From NCBI RefSeq assembly GCF_946902915.1, contig NZ_CAMPPY010000008.1:1-64000 (forward strand): a stretch of DNA of 64,000 bases, in the 5' to 3' direction. Origin of the DNA: Streptococcus sp. Marseille-Q5986 (GTDB lineage Bacteria > Bacillota > Bacilli > Lactobacillales > Streptococcaceae). The notes beneath the pieces were generated by a model. The model had not been told where the DNA came from. It ran no database searches and saw only the letters and a list, made by a program, of their open reading frames with translations. Positions 9,022 to 18,700 of the stretch are shown piece by piece (within the stretch, counting starts at the first letter, position 1; every line of letters starts with the position of its first letter). Both the position numbers and the translations under genes were made by a program.

Positions 9022-9837
9022 TTATTGTTCAACTTCTGTTAGTTTCGCTGCTTTTTCTAGATAGCTTTGATAGGTTCCGTCATCTTTTAGTTTTTGGATA
9101 ACCTTATCGACTACTGCTTTTAAGTCTGATTGATCCTTCTTGATAGCAACTGCATTGGCTTCGCCATCTTTCATCGTCAAAGTAGCTGTCGCAACGGCAA
9201 GATCTGAGTTTTTACCTGCGTAGCTAAGAGCAACTGGTTCATCCATATGAACAGCATCCACTTTTCCAGCCTGCAATTCATTGACTGCTTCCCCCATATT
9301 GGTCAAGGATGTCAATTGGGCATTTGGCAATTGTTCCTTGACCATGGTTTCTGGTACAGTTCCCTTTTGAGCTGCGATATTGGCACTTGCGAGGCTTGAA
9401 AGATCCTTGTACTTGTCTAAATCGGCTTTTCTAACCAAGAAACTCATCTTGTTTTCATAGTAAGGGATTGAAAAGTCAAAGACTTCCTTTCTCTCATCTG
9501 TGGCACTAATTCCCGCAATGGCTAAGTCAGCCTTTCCAGTTTGAAGGCTGGTCAAAACATTGTCAAAACTCATACTAGAGATTTCAAGTTTAACCCCAAG
9601 CTCATCCGCAATCGCTTGAGCCATATCAATATCTGCCCCAACCACTTGGTTTTTACCATCTACCAAGGATTGGAATTCAAATGGCGCATAGTCTGGACTG
9701 GTCGCAACGACTAGCTTTCCTTTTTGTTTAATAGCGTCCACAGCTGACTGGGAACTATCCGTTCCTGACTGGCAAGCTACCAAAACCATGCTGGCCAGCA
9801 TGCTACATACAACTAACATCCATTTTTTAAATTTCAT
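9022..9837 (-). CDS. Amino-acid ABC transporter substrate-binding lipoprotein
   Basis: A 271-residue receptor. The signal peptide ends in lipobox LVAC with the lipidated cysteine at residue 22. The mature part shows the family-3 binding fold: LVVATSPDYAPFEF, GADIDMAQAIADELG, FDNVLTSLQTGKADLAIAG and DAVHMDEPVA. No permease or ATPase gene is adjacent, so it must work with a transporter encoded elsewhere or sense ligand. A strong promoter (9869-9897) makes it a single-gene unit. Polar or basic amino acid specificity cannot be decided. Confidence 0.9.
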   Translation of the reverse strand: MKFKKWMLVVCSMLASMVLVACQSGTDSSQSAVDAIKQKGKLVVATSPDYAPFEFQSLVDGKNQVVGADIDMAQAIADELGVKLEISSMSFDNVLTSLQTGKADLAIAGISATDERKEVFDFSIPYYENKMSFLVRKADLDKYKDLSSLASANIAAQKGTVPETMVKEQLPNAQLTSLTNMGEAVNELQAGKVDAVHMDEPVALSYAGKNSDLAVATATLTMKDGEANAVAIKKDQSDLKAVVDKVIQKLKDDGTYQSYLEKAAKLTEVEQ

Positions 9838-9868
9838 AAATAAACAACCTTTCTATTATTTCTGAATA

Positions 9869-9897
9869 ATTATAACTCTTTTAAAAATAGTTGTCAA
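9869..9897 (-). promoter_or_regulatory. Sigma-A promoter of the amino-acid binding protein
   Basis: On the minus strand a perfect TTGACA (9892-9897) is followed by 17 bases and a perfect TATAAT (9869-9874). Confidence 0.88.
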
Positions 9898-9936
9898 CCC
9901 TTTTAGAGATTTTGACTGCAAAACAATTCTTTTCGT

Positions 9937-9970
9937 AAAGAAAGAAGACTGATTTATCACAATCAGCCTT
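9937..9970 (-). terminator. Terminator of the pst-phoU operon
   Basis: AAGGCTGATT/AATCAGTCTT hairpin with a 6-base loop, followed on the minus strand by CTTTCTTT, 25 bases past phoU. Confidence 0.75.
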
Positions 9971-9995
9971 TTATTCTGTATATTTAAACCGTTTC

Positions 9996-10649
9996 TTATA
10001 GTTCGACAATCTTCCCTGTTTCAAAGTAAACAACCCATTCACAGATATTTTTAGCGTAGTCTCCGATACGTTCCAAAAAGGAAATGACCTGGAAGTAATC
10101 ACGGCCTGTAACGATGGCTTCAGGATGTTTCCTAATCTCCTCTGTAGCAAGATCACGAATACTGTCAAAGTAATGGTTGATTTTTTCGTCCATAGTTGCT
10201 ACTTCGTAGGCTTGATCCACAGAGCCATTCAGGTAAAGTTCGAGAGCAGTTTCAACGAAGTTTTTCACATCGCGCCCCATTTTTTTGATTTCTTCCTCAA
10301 CGGCAGGGATGCGTTGTTCCCCCTTCATACGAATAGTTGCTTTTGCGATTGACACTGCATGGTCTCCCATGCGTTCCAGGTCTGATACTGCCTTGAGAAC
10401 GGTCAACACGGTACGGAGGTCTTGAGAAACAGGTTGTTGAAGGGCAATCATTTCAAATGATTTCTTTTCGAGTTTCACTTCATATCCATTTACTTCTGCA
10501 TCTTCCTCAATAACTTCTTTTGCCAAATCACGGTCATGTGTGACAAAGGCACGCACTGTACGATTGATTTGTGAGAGCACTTCTTGTCCCATGGCATAGA
10601 ACTGGTTGTGCAATTTCTCTAAATCTTCTTCAAATTGAGATCGTAACAT
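9996..10649 (-). CDS. phoU: Phosphate transport regulator PhoU
   Basis: A 217-residue helical-bundle protein with the two PhoU repeats. Metal-binding-type motifs are visible as DLERMGDHAVSIAK (first repeat) and FLERIGDYAKNICEW (second repeat). PhoU couples the Pst transporter to the response-regulator system and limits phosphate uptake. Of two adjacent ATGs the second was taken because the AAGGAG spacing (7 bases) fits better. It is the last gene of pstS-pstC-pstA-pstB-pstB-phoU. Confidence 0.95.
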   Translation of the reverse strand: MLRSQFEEDLEKLHNQFYAMGQEVLSQINRTVRAFVTHDRDLAKEVIEEDAEVNGYEVKLEKKSFEMIALQQPVSQDLRTVLTVLKAVSDLERMGDHAVSIAKATIRMKGEQRIPAVEEEIKKMGRDVKNFVETALELYLNGSVDQAYEVATMDEKINHYFDSIRDLATEEIRKHPEAIVTGRDYFQVISFLERIGDYAKNICEWVVYFETGKIVEL

Positions 10650-10660
10650 CATTCAACTCC

Positions 10661-11419
10661 TTATCCAAATTTTCCTGTAATATAATCTTCTGTTTCCTTG
10701 TTTTGTGGGTCTAGGAACATTTTCTTAGTATCGTTAAACTCGATCAAATCCCCATCTAGGAAAAAGCCTGTTTTATCAGAGATACGAGAGGCCTGTTGCA
10801 TCGAACGCGTAACCAAGAGCAGGGTGTATTTATCTTTCAGACCATATAAGGTTTCCTCAATCTTACCAGCTGAGATAGGATCCAAAGCTGAAGTCGGTTC
10901 ATCTAAGAGGATGATTTTCGGACTGGTTGCCAAGACACGGGCAACACAAACACGTTGTTGTTGTCCACCTGAAAGCCCAATAGCTGAATCATGCAAACGA
11001 TCCTTTACCTCATCCCAGATAGAAGCACGCTGCAAGGCTTTTTCCACTGCTTCATCCAGAACTTGCTTGTCCTTCATTCCATTGATACGAAGCCCATAGA
11101 CAACATTTTCATAGATAGACATAGGAAAAGGGTTTGGTTGTTGGAAAACCATACCGATTTCCTTACGCAATTCAACCGTATCGGTACGTGGACTGTAGAT
11201 ATTGTGGCCATTATAAATCACTGTTCCAGTTGTTGTCACCTCAGGATTTAGATCGCCCATGCGGTTGATGGCTTTGAGCAGGGTGGACTTTCCTGATCCA
11301 GAAGGACCAATCAAGGCGGTTATTTCCTTAGGTTGGAAAGAAAGGGAAACACTATTCAAAGCCTTCTTTTTATTGTAATAAACGGACAGGTCTTTAACCT
11401 GCAAAATCGGTTCTGTCAT
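10661..11419 (-). CDS. pstB: Phosphate ABC transporter ATP-binding protein PstB (copy nearest phoU)
   Basis: A 252-residue ATPase. Walker [10 protein letters not shown], signature LSGGQQQR and Walker [13 protein letters not shown] are intact. The switch (H-loop) position reads LLVTRSMQQ, with arginine where the tandem paralogue and PstB proteins in general have histidine (VTHSMQQ). It may pair with the upstream copy as a heterodimer with unequal ATP sites. It lies 11 bases from phoU and 12 bases from the other pstB. Confidence 0.93.
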   Translation of the reverse strand: MTEPILQVKDLSVYYNKKKALNSVSLSFQPKEITALIGPSGSGKSTLLKAINRMGDLNPEVTTTGTVIYNGHNIYSPRTDTVELRKEIGMVFQQPNPFPMSIYENVVYGLRINGMKDKQVLDEAVEKALQRASIWDEVKDRLHDSAIGLSGGQQQRVCVARVLATSPKIILLDEPTSALDPISAGKIEETLYGLKDKYTLLLVTRSMQQASRISDKTGFFLDGDLIEFNDTKKMFLDPQNKETEDYITGKFG

Positions 11420-11431
11420 ACTGTTTCCTTT

Positions 11432-12235
11432 CTATCCAAAGTGTCCTGTTACGTAGTCATTGGTTGACTGCAGTTTGGCATTTTGGAAAATATTAGAGGT
11501 CTTATCATACTCAATCAAGTCACCCAAGTAGAAAAATCCTGTGTAGTCACTAGCACGCGCAGCCTGCTGCATACTGTGGGTCACGATGATGATGGTAAAA
11601 TCCTTCTTCAATTCCAGCATGGTTTCTTCCAGCTGGGCTGTCGCAATCGGATCCAAGGCTGAAGCAGGCTCATCCATCAAGAGGATGTCTGGCTTGACAG
11701 AGATGGCGCGAGCGATACAGAGACGTTGTTGCTGTCCACCTGATAGGGTCAAGGCTGATTTGTGCAAATCATCTTTGACCTGGTCCCAAAGGGCAGCCTG
11801 ACGAAGAGAGGTTTCGACAATTTCATCCAAGACTTGCTTGTCCTTAACTCCTGCACGTTCGTGAGCAAAAGTGATGTTGCGGTAAATAGACTTAGCAAAT
11901 GGATTTGGACGTTGGAAGACCATTCCGATATGCTTGCGCATCTCATAGACATTGATTTCTGGACGGTTGACGTCAATCCCTTGGTAGAGGATTTGACCTG
12001 TTACCTTGGCAATATCAATGGTATCATTCATCCGATTGAGACTCCGAAGATAGGTAGATTTCCCTGATCCAGATGGACCAATTAAGGCTGTTATTTTATT
12101 TCTTTCAAATTGCATATCGATGCCCTTGATGGATTCATTTTTACCGTAGTAAACATGTAAATCCTTGGTAGAGAGGGCCACTTTCTCTTCAGGAAAGGTG
12201 ATGATATGCTTTTCATCCCAATTATATTTTGACAT
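11432..12235 (-). CDS. pstB: Phosphate ABC transporter ATP-binding protein PstB (copy nearest pstA)
   Basis: A 267-residue ATPase with all canonical motifs: [29 protein letters not shown] and the switch histidine in IIVTHSMQQAAR. An N-terminal extension of about 15 residues distinguishes it from the paralogue. Tandem pstB genes are the rule in mitis-group streptococci. It lies ten bases downstream of pstA in the operon. Confidence 0.95.
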   Translation of the reverse strand: MSKYNWDEKHIITFPEEKVALSTKDLHVYYGKNESIKGIDMQFERNKITALIGPSGSGKSTYLRSLNRMNDTIDIAKVTGQILYQGIDVNRPEINVYEMRKHIGMVFQRPNPFAKSIYRNITFAHERAGVKDKQVLDEIVETSLRQAALWDQVKDDLHKSALTLSGGQQQRLCIARAISVKPDILLMDEPASALDPIATAQLEETMLELKKDFTIIIVTHSMQQAARASDYTGFFYLGDLIEYDKTSNIFQNAKLQSTNDYVTGHFG

Positions 12236-12245
12236 GGCTTCTCCT

Positions 12246-13130
12246 TTAGGCAGCGGTTAATTTCTTGTGTAGGTAGCTTCCGAGTTTACGGGCTCCAAAG
12301 TTAAAGATGAGGATAAAGATGAGGAGCACGGCTGCAGAACCTGCTGATACGATGGTTCCATCTGGAATGGTTCCTTCACTATTGACTTTCCAAATGTGAA
12401 CAGCCAAGGTTTCTGCTTGACGGAAGATAGAGATTGGGCTGGTCACACTGAGAATGTTCCAGTTAGACCAGTCAAGGGCTGGAGCGGATTGTCCTGCTGT
12501 ATAGATGAGAGCGGCGGCCTCACCAAAGATACGACCAGAAGCCAAGACGACACCCGTTACGATACCTGGAAGGGCTTCTGGAATGACGACATGGACAACT
12601 GTCTCCCAACGGGAAATCCCAAGGGCCAGACCAGCCTCACGCTGCGTATGATGAACGTGTTTCAAGCTGTCCTCAACATTACGTGTCATTTGAGGCAGGT
12701 TAAAAACGGTCAAGGCCAAGGCACCTGAAATGATTGAAAATCCATACTCAAACTGGACTACAAAGATCAAGTAACCAAAGAGACCCACAACGACTGATGG
12801 TAGAGAAGACAAAATCTCAATACAGGTACGAATAAAATTGGTCACAGGCCCTTTTTTGGCATACTCAGCGAGGAAAACACCAGCTCCCATAGACAGGGGA
12901 ACAGAAATGATCAAGGTAATGACCAAAAGGAAGAAGGAATTATAGAGCTGAATCCCGATACCCCCACCTGCTTGATAAGAGGAGGATTTCCCAGTCAAGA
13001 AGGACCAAGAGATATGCGGTAACCCTCTCACCAAGATATAGAGAATCAAGGATGCCAAGATGGCAACGATAATTCCTGCAATTGAGTAGAGGACAGCTGT
13101 TGCAAGTTTATCTAATTTCTTAGCGTGCAT
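12246..13130 (-). CDS. pstA: Phosphate ABC transporter permease PstA
   Basis: A 294-residue permease with about six membrane spans. The coupling loop REAGLALGISRWETVVHVV lies near residues 165-185. It forms the phosphate channel with PstC; its start overlaps the pstC end by 11 bases, so the two are likely translated together. Confidence 0.94.
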   Translation of the reverse strand: MHAKKLDKLATAVLYSIAGIIVAILASLILYILVRGLPHISWSFLTGKSSSYQAGGGIGIQLYNSFFLLVITLIISVPLSMGAGVFLAEYAKKGPVTNFIRTCIEILSSLPSVVVGLFGYLIFVVQFEYGFSIISGALALTVFNLPQMTRNVEDSLKHVHHTQREAGLALGISRWETVVHVVIPEALPGIVTGVVLASGRIFGEAAALIYTAGQSAPALDWSNWNILSVTSPISIFRQAETLAVHIWKVNSEGTIPDGTIVSAGSAAVLLIFILIFNFGARKLGSYLHKKLTAA

Positions 13131-14037
13131 AGTTTTTCTTTCCTCTTTCTTTCGTAATCAATTTAATCACACTGTTAAAGGCCAAACTCATCAAGAGCAA
13201 TACCAAGGCCAGTGACCAGAGAACGTTATTATCAACCGTTCCCATGACTGTATTTCCGATTCCCATAGTCAAAATAGATGTCAAAGTCGCAGCTGGTGTT
13301 GTTAACGAGGTTGGGATAACTGCTGAGTTTCCGACCACCATCTGAATAGCAAGGGCTTCACCGAAGGCACGCGCCATCCCAAAGACGACTGCAGTGAAAA
13401 TCCCTGAACGTGCTGCTTTCAAGGTCACACGCCAGATGGTTTGCCAACGAGTGGCCCCCATAGCCAAACTAGCTTCGCGGTAGTGACGAGGTACCGCACG
13501 CAAGCTGTCTGTTGTCATAAAGGTTACAGTTGGTAGGATCATGACAAAGAGAACGAAAATCCCTGACAAGATCCCAAAACCAGTTCCACCAAAGACACTT
13601 CGGACAAAGGGAACTACGACTTGCAAACCGATAAATCCATAGACGACTGAAGGAATACCGACGAGAAGTTCAATGGCAGGTTGCAAAATCTTAGCACCTT
13701 TTGGTGAAACTTCTGTCATAAAGACTGCAGCTCCGATAGCGAAGGGTGTTGCGATGAGGGCTGATAAAATCGTCACAATAAAGGAACCCAAAATCATCGG
13801 AAGGGCACCAAATTGTTTACCTGAAGGATTCCAAGTTTGTCCAAAGAGGAAATCAAAGATGTTTACTCCATTGACAAAGAAGGTCGATAAGCCTTTTTGA
13901 GCTACGAAAATCAAAATCATCGCCACAATGATGACAATCAAAGAAAGGCAAGTGAAGGTCAAACCTTTACCAAACTTCTCAAGGCGAGAGTTCTTTGAGG
14001 GAGAAAGTAATTTTTTAGCTAATTCTTCTTGATTCAT
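13120..14037 (-). CDS. pstC: Phosphate ABC transporter permease PstC
   Basis: A 305-residue permease with about six spans and coupling loop REASLAMGATRWQTIWRV. The start overlaps the pstS stop (TAATG). The long hydrophilic N-terminus before the first span is usual for PstC. Confidence 0.94.
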   Translation of the reverse strand: MNQEELAKKLLSPSKNSRLEKFGKGLTFTCLSLIVIIVAMILIFVAQKGLSTFFVNGVNIFDFLFGQTWNPSGKQFGALPMILGSFIVTILSALIATPFAIGAAVFMTEVSPKGAKILQPAIELLVGIPSVVYGFIGLQVVVPFVRSVFGGTGFGILSGIFVLFVMILPTVTFMTTDSLRAVPRHYREASLAMGATRWQTIWRVTLKAARSGIFTAVVFGMARAFGEALAIQMVVGNSAVIPTSLTTPAATLTSILTMGIGNTVMGTVDNNVLWSLALVLLLMSLAFNSVIKLITKERGKKNYAR

Positions 14038-14915
14038 TATTGACTCCCTTCTAGTGCTGTCACCGTTCCGACAGCATCCTTTTGGACTTTCATTTCATTG
14101 ATAGTGATATAGCCCATTCCTTTAACAATTCCATTTTGGATTTCATCTGAGAGGATAAAATTCAGGAATTCAGTAGCTAACTCATTTGGCTGACCAAGTG
14201 TGTACATATGTTCATAAGACCACAGAGGCCAGTTGTTGGTCGTTACATTCTCAGATGTAGGTTCATACCCATTCAGTTTCATGCTTTTCACGGAGTCATC
14301 TACATAGGCAAAGGCTAGGTAAGAAATGGCTCCTGGTGTCTGAGAAACAATGGATTTGACCATCCCGTTTGAATCCTGTTCTTGGCTCTGCATGGCAGAT
14401 TGACCATCCATGACAACACTATCAAAAGTTGCACGCGAACCAGAACTTGCTGCACGGTTGATAATAGAAATGGCTAGATCCTTCCCACCGACTTCTTTCC
14501 AGTTGGTTACTTGACCTGTGAAGATGCTACGGAGTTGTTCAGTTGTCAGATTTTCAACGTCAACTTCCTTGTTCACAATCACTGCAAGACCAGCCACTGC
14601 AACCTTGTGGTCTACTAGAGCCGAAGCATCGATTCCTTCTTTTTCCTCTGCAAAGACGTCAGAGTTCCCGATGTCTACAGCTCCAGACTGGACTTGGGAA
14701 AGTCCTGTACCCGACCCACCACCTTGAACATTGACTGTTTTTCCGATGTTTCTAGAGCCAAATTCATCTGCTGCTGCTTCGACAAGAGGCTGAAGAGCTG
14801 TTGAACCAACGGCTGTCATGGATTCTCCACGATCAATCCAGCTAGCACATCCTGCTAGAGAACCTGCCATCAAAAGAGCTGCAAGAGACATGACGAGCTT
14901 TTTTCTTTTTTTCAC
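14037..14915 (-). CDS. pstS: Phosphate-binding lipoprotein PstS
   Basis: A 292-residue receptor for inorganic phosphate. The start was set at a GTG (14915) because AAGGAG lies seven bases upstream; the longer frame has no such site. The signal peptide [15 protein letters not shown] runs to lipobox LAGC (cysteine 23). Phosphate-loop motifs [21 protein letters not shown] and [13 protein letters not shown] are present. It is the first gene of the operon, with an upstream tandem repeat likely involved in phosphate control. Confidence 0.94.
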   Translation of the reverse strand: MKKRKKLVMSLAALLMAGSLAGCASWIDRGESMTAVGSTALQPLVEAAADEFGSRNIGKTVNVQGGGSGTGLSQVQSGAVDIGNSDVFAEEKEGIDASALVDHKVAVAGLAVIVNKEVDVENLTTEQLRSIFTGQVTNWKEVGGKDLAISIINRAASSGSRATFDSVVMDGQSAMQSQEQDSNGMVKSIVSQTPGAISYLAFAYVDDSVKSMKLNGYEPTSENVTTNNWPLWSYEHMYTLGQPNELATEFLNFILSDEIQNGIVKGMGYITINEMKVQKDAVGTVTALEGSQ

Positions 14916-15038
14916 TGTTATTCTCCTTGAACATAATGATAAATGTTCTGATTTCTTCCGTTTGTCCTGATCATCCAATAATCATCAATGATTGTCCCGC
15001 TTTATTTTATCCAGTCATTCTTAGGAGCGAACAATTCC

Positions 15039-15056
15039 ATCGTATAAATCGTATAA
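15039..15056 (-). promoter_or_regulatory. Tandem 9-bp repeat upstream of pstS, candidate PnpR/PhoB-type operator
   Basis: Two exact, adjacent copies of ATCGTATAA (minus strand TTATACGAT twice) lie about 120 bases before pstS. A weak -10 like TAAAAT follows downstream without a good -35. Direct repeats at the -35 distance are how PhoB-family response regulators bind, so this is a reasonable operator. The assignment is inference from form and position. Confidence 0.5.
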
Positions 15057-15134
15057 TATAAGTAATAATGAAAGACTATCAGAAAAAACTCATACTTCCA
15101 CTATAACATAGAATAGGCTCTTTGACTAGCTTTT

Positions 15135-16439
15135 TCACCTGAATCTGAGCCCTTTTGGATAATAATTTTTCAAGACATTTCCCGTTACCTTGGCAAAGCC
15201 TAGTCCGTTTCCTTGAACCACAACTTGGTACCAGCCATTTGGTAGAGCTTCAGACAATTGAACAGTCTCACCAGCCACATATTTTACAAATTCCTCATCG
15301 TTGATTTCAACATTTTGTAGTACTTGACTTGGTTTCAAGGCTAATCCCAGAGCAAAGCTTGGTTCAAAACGTTTCTTTTTAAAGGTACCCAGATGGAGCC
15401 CATTTCTAGCAATTTTGAGTTTTCCTAGATCAGGTAGCAACTCTGGCAAGAGATAGAGCTGTTCTCCAAAAGTCTGCAAGATACCAGTTAGATTGACCCG
15501 CAAGTGTTTTTGGGCAAAATCATGCCACAAAGCCAGTTGTTCACGACTGAGATTGCTCTTGCTAGCTTTGAATTTAGGTGCTGGATTTTGTCCCTTAAAC
15601 TGCAGGTGGGCAACAAACTGGCCTTCTCCCTTGAAATGATGAGGGTACATCCGAGCCGTTTCAGAAAGATTAATTCCTGCTACCATACCGTTCACATGCT
15701 CGACTGGAAGCAGTTCAACATCATAAGTATCAAGCAACCAGTGGACGATTTCTTCATTTTCCTCAGGTGCCCAGGTACAGGTCGAATAGACCAAATGCCC
15801 ACCTTCAGCAAGCATGGTCACTGCATCTTCTAAAATTTCTCTTTGGAGACTAGCACATTGGCTAGGATAATTCGTACCCCAATAATCCATGGCATCTGGC
15901 TGCTTACGAAACATCCCTTCACCCGAGCAAGGGGCATCAAGGACAATCACATCAAAATAACCTTTAAAGACCTTGGCCAAGCGGTCAGCAGATTCGTTGG
16001 TTACGACAACATTTGTCGCTCCAAATCGCTCCATATTTTCCACTAAAATCTTAGCACGCTTGCTTGAAATTTCGTTGGAGACAAGGACTCCTTGATTAGC
16101 CAGATAAGCTGCTAGTTGAGTGGATTTTCCACCTGGTGCTGCTGCCAAATCCAAGACCTTCATTCCAGGATTGGGTTGAGCTACCTGAGCCACCATCTGG
16201 GCTGCAGGCTCTTGTGAATAAACGAAGCCCGTCACATGCTCTGGTGACTTCCCAGAAACTTTACCATAATACCCCCAAGGTGTATTGGGAATGGCATCTG
16301 CAAACGATAACTGACTTTCTTTTAAGGGATTAACCCGAAAAGCCGAAACTGCTTCTTGTTTAAAAGAGGCAAGAAAGTCTCTTGCCTCATCTTCTAGTAT
16401 CGCTTCATATTTTTCAACAAATCCTTCTGGAAATTGCAT
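15135..16439 (-). CDS. RsmB/RsmF-type 16S rRNA (cytosine-C5) methyltransferase
   Basis: A 434-residue SAM-dependent RNA m5C methyltransferase. The SAM site is VLDLAAAPGGKSTQLA. The two catalytic cysteines sit in DAPCSGEGMFR and YSTCTWAPEENE. The C-terminal 130 residues resemble the PUA-like domain of the RsmF (YebU) group. It follows the inositol-monophosphatase-like gene directly (adjacent stop/start). The exact modified base is not deducible. Confidence 0.88.
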   Translation of the reverse strand: MQFPEGFVEKYEAILEDEARDFLASFKQEAVSAFRVNPLKESQLSFADAIPNTPWGYYGKVSGKSPEHVTGFVYSQEPAAQMVAQVAQPNPGMKVLDLAAAPGGKSTQLAAYLANQGVLVSNEISSKRAKILVENMERFGATNVVVTNESADRLAKVFKGYFDVIVLDAPCSGEGMFRKQPDAMDYWGTNYPSQCASLQREILEDAVTMLAEGGHLVYSTCTWAPEENEEIVHWLLDTYDVELLPVEHVNGMVAGINLSETARMYPHHFKGEGQFVAHLQFKGQNPAPKFKASKSNLSREQLALWHDFAQKHLRVNLTGILQTFGEQLYLLPELLPDLGKLKIARNGLHLGTFKKKRFEPSFALGLALKPSQVLQNVEINDEEFVKYVAGETVQLSEALPNGWYQVVVQGNGLGFAKVTGNVLKNYYPKGLRFR

Positions 16440-17213
16440 TTAGTTCTCTTTCCTTTCGTAGATATAAGACTGAATTTCTTCTTGCATCTCGATTGGCACC
16501 ATCATGACAGGCTGACGCGTTTTAAAATCGGCAGCTTCCCCCAATACCGTAAAAAGACGATAACCCAGACTTTCTCCTAAGATACTGGCCGCAGCGTAAT
16601 CCCATGGCTGCAGGTAGGTAATATAAGTCAGAAGACGACCCGATAAAACCTTTGCAAAACTAATGGCCGCACTGCCGTAGACACGGACTCCCAAAGCTGC
16701 TCGCCCCAAATCCGCCAAGCCCCACTCATTGCTTTCAAACATACCTGAGTTACCAGCAACCAGGAATTCTCTGAGGGGCTTCTTTTTAAAAGTCGGTAAG
16801 GGCTCATTATTACGATAGGGAGGAAAAGCACCACCACCATGGTAACAATCGCCTTTCATGACATCATATATAATGCCAAATTTGCCCACACCATTCTCAA
16901 AATAAGCCAACATCACGGCAAAATCTTCCTGCTGGGCGACAAAGTTATTGGTACCGTCAATGGGATCAATCACCCAAACAGAACCTTGATCAACCGCAAC
17001 ACGTAAACAGCCCTCTTCCGCGCAAATTAAATCCTCAGGATAGGAGGACTTGATTCGATCAACCAAGAGTTCCTGAACTTCTTTGTCCAATCGTGTCACC
17101 AAATCAGTAGGAGAAGACTTGCGCTCAACCTGCAAATCTTCTTTCATGTGAGCCCAAATATAGTCAGCAGCTTCCTGCACAATCTGTTTGGCAAATTCAA
17201 ATTTAGTTTCCAA
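16440..17213 (-). CDS. Inositol-monophosphatase family protein (SuhB-like)
   Basis: A 257-residue magnesium-dependent phosphatase of the IMPase/CysQ superfamily. Metal-site motifs are [17 protein letters not shown] and the C-terminal [13 protein letters not shown] at 17213 is the best start: it gives [10 protein letters not shown] and a short overlap with the UPF0223 gene. Upstream start codons would run deep into that gene. Substrate in streptococci is not established. Confidence 0.82.
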   Translation of the reverse strand: METKFEFAKQIVQEAADYIWAHMKEDLQVERKSSPTDLVTRLDKEVQELLVDRIKSSYPEDLICAEEGCLRVAVDQGSVWVIDPIDGTNNFVAQQEDFAVMLAYFENGVGKFGIIYDVMKGDCYHGGGAFPPYRNNEPLPTFKKKPLREFLVAGNSGMFESNEWGLADLGRAALGVRVYGSAAISFAKVLSGRLLTYITYLQPWDYAAASILGESLGYRLFTVLGEAADFKTRQPVMMVPIEMQEEIQSYIYERKEN

Positions 17214-17481
17214 GAGAAATCTTCCCTTCCCCTTTTTCCTTGGCAGCCTGAACTGCTCGGTAAAGCGAATAACCACTAACTGTTTCAAATTCGCGACCTA
17301 GGCGCTTTTCTTCACTTTTGCTCGGAACGACAGACTTAAATTCCTTATAGGAATCTAGCAGTTTTTTTGCTTCTACCTTATCTTCATAAGCAGCTTCAAC
17401 ATCATTAAAAAAAGAAAGCACTGAAGCAAGTTCTTCAGTGCTCCACGACAAATCTAGTGGGTAACTATACTGTTTGTTCAT
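17203..17481 (-). CDS. UPF0223 family protein
   Basis: A 92-residue, mostly helical, charged cytoplasmic protein beginning [18 protein letters not shown], matching the UPF0223 (YktA) family of Firmicutes. Function unknown. It lies in an SpxA-UPF0223-IMPase run in which each gene touches the next, so the set is probably one transcript. Confidence 0.85.
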   Translation of the reverse strand: MNKQYSYPLDLSWSTEELASVLSFFNDVEAAYEDKVEAKKLLDSYKEFKSVVPSKSEEKRLGREFETVSGYSLYRAVQAAKEKGEGKISLGN

Positions 17482-17883
17482 CTATCCTATACCAGCTCTC
17501 ATTCTTGCTTCTTTTAGTTCTTGCTTACGGTAACTACGAGGGAGAAAAGCACGAATCTCATCTTCATTAAAACCGATCTGCATGCGTTTGGTATCTATAA
17601 TAATTGGGCGACGCAAAAGACTAGGATATTGCTCAATCAACTGAAGCAACTCCGATACCGAGATACTCTCTACATCAATATCCAATTTTTGAAAAATTTT
17701 TGAACGAGTTGAAATGATGTCATCAGTACCATTTTCGGTCAAGGCAAGAATATGCTGTAATTCTTTTCTTGTTAAAGGACTAGTCATAATATTATGCTCT
17801 TGAAAGGGCACCTTATGCGTCTCTAACCAAGCCTTTGCCTTACGACATGATGTACAACTCGGTGATAAAAATAGTGTAATCAT
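17482..17883 (-). CDS. spxA: Spx-family transcriptional regulator
   Basis: A 133-residue ArsC-fold protein. The redox CxxC is at residues 10-13 (SCTSC) and the conserved RRPIIIDTKRMQIGFNEDEI stretch contacts RNA polymerase alpha in Spx. It redirects transcription under oxidative or thiol stress and affects competence in pneumococci. Streptococci carry two Spx paralogues; which one this is cannot be told from the window. Only ATG with a GAAGAGAAAAG leader fits the start. Confidence 0.92.
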   Translation of the reverse strand: MITLFLSPSCTSCRKAKAWLETHKVPFQEHNIMTSPLTRKELQHILALTENGTDDIISTRSKIFQKLDIDVESISVSELLQLIEQYPSLLRRPIIIDTKRMQIGFNEDEIRAFLPRSYRKQELKEARMRAGIG

Positions 17884-18082
17884 GCTTTTCTCTTCTTTTA
17901 TCTATACTTGCTATTTCTATTATACAAAAAAATAAAGCGCTTGACTAGGTATTTTTAGAAAAAAAGACTGTTTTCTTCAAAAATCTCCTGCTTTACAAGT
18001 TTATCTTTAGGATAACCTAACAATAAATAGGGAGCAGAGCAACTTCTCTCGTTTTTTTATTAAAAATACAGAATGTTATCCT

Positions 18083-18700
18083 CTATTTCCTTGAAGCTTT
18101 AACAAGGAGGAAACCGAATATTCCCTCATACAAGGCAAAGAAAAATAAAAAGGCATGGAGAAAGAAAGTCTCTGGTAAAATCCAAATAACTGGATCCTTT
18201 GCTGGATCAAAAAGCCAGGTATCATCTCCCACGAAGAGAATCTGATGGAAAAGAGTAAAGAACTGGTCAAAACCAATCAACACTCCCCCAAGACCAATCA
18301 GTAAAGGCAAAACCACTAGAGCCAAAAGCCCTTTACTAAATAGAGACAAGAAGCCCTTTTTCACAATCCCTTTGACAAAGACATAGAAACTTGGCAGTGT
18401 CACTAAGGCAACTAGTTGAACAAAGTGAAAAAGATTCTTCACAACCGCAAAGTGATGCAGACCGGCTGCTGACGAACGAAAATCCGGCATCTCTAAAACC
18501 TGACTAAAAGGATTGGTCAGGTAATTCATCAAGATATGAAAGTTGTACTGAATGGTTTCTGGTTTTAGATAAACTCGATCCGTCAAATTTAACCACTTGA
18601 TTTCCAGCGGATAGAAAAGCCAAGCCAGATAGATGGTCAGAAGGATTGAGAGGGAGAGGAGAAAGAGCATAGAGCCCCAAAAGGTTAATTTAGTTTTCAT
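18083..18700 (-). CDS. TIGR01906/DUF1461 membrane protein, Lit-like
   Basis: A 205-residue protein with about five membrane spans. The family includes Lit, the lipoprotein intramolecular transacylase of enterococci and bacilli, which moves an acyl chain to the N-terminal cysteine amine. Residues [10 protein letters not shown] and [11 protein letters not shown] match the conserved family region. Start MKTKLTFWG at 18700 overlaps the HAD gene end. Whether this streptococcal member has Lit activity is inference. Confidence 0.75.
   Translation of the reverse strand: MKTKLTFWGSMLFLLSLSILLTIYLAWLFYPLEIKWLNLTDRVYLKPETIQYNFHILMNYLTNPFSQVLEMPDFRSSAAGLHHFAVVKNLFHFVQLVALVTLPSFYVFVKGIVKKGFLSLFSKGLLALVVLPLLIGLGGVLIGFDQFFTLFHQILFVGDDTWLFDPAKDPVIWILPETFFLHAFLFFFALYEGIFGFLLVKASRK

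Noticed and set aside
18030..18065. GAGCAGAG..TCTCTC hairpin with T7 as a plus-strand terminator
   Set aside because: No plus-strand gene ends there and the stem is imperfect; the T run alone does not support the call.
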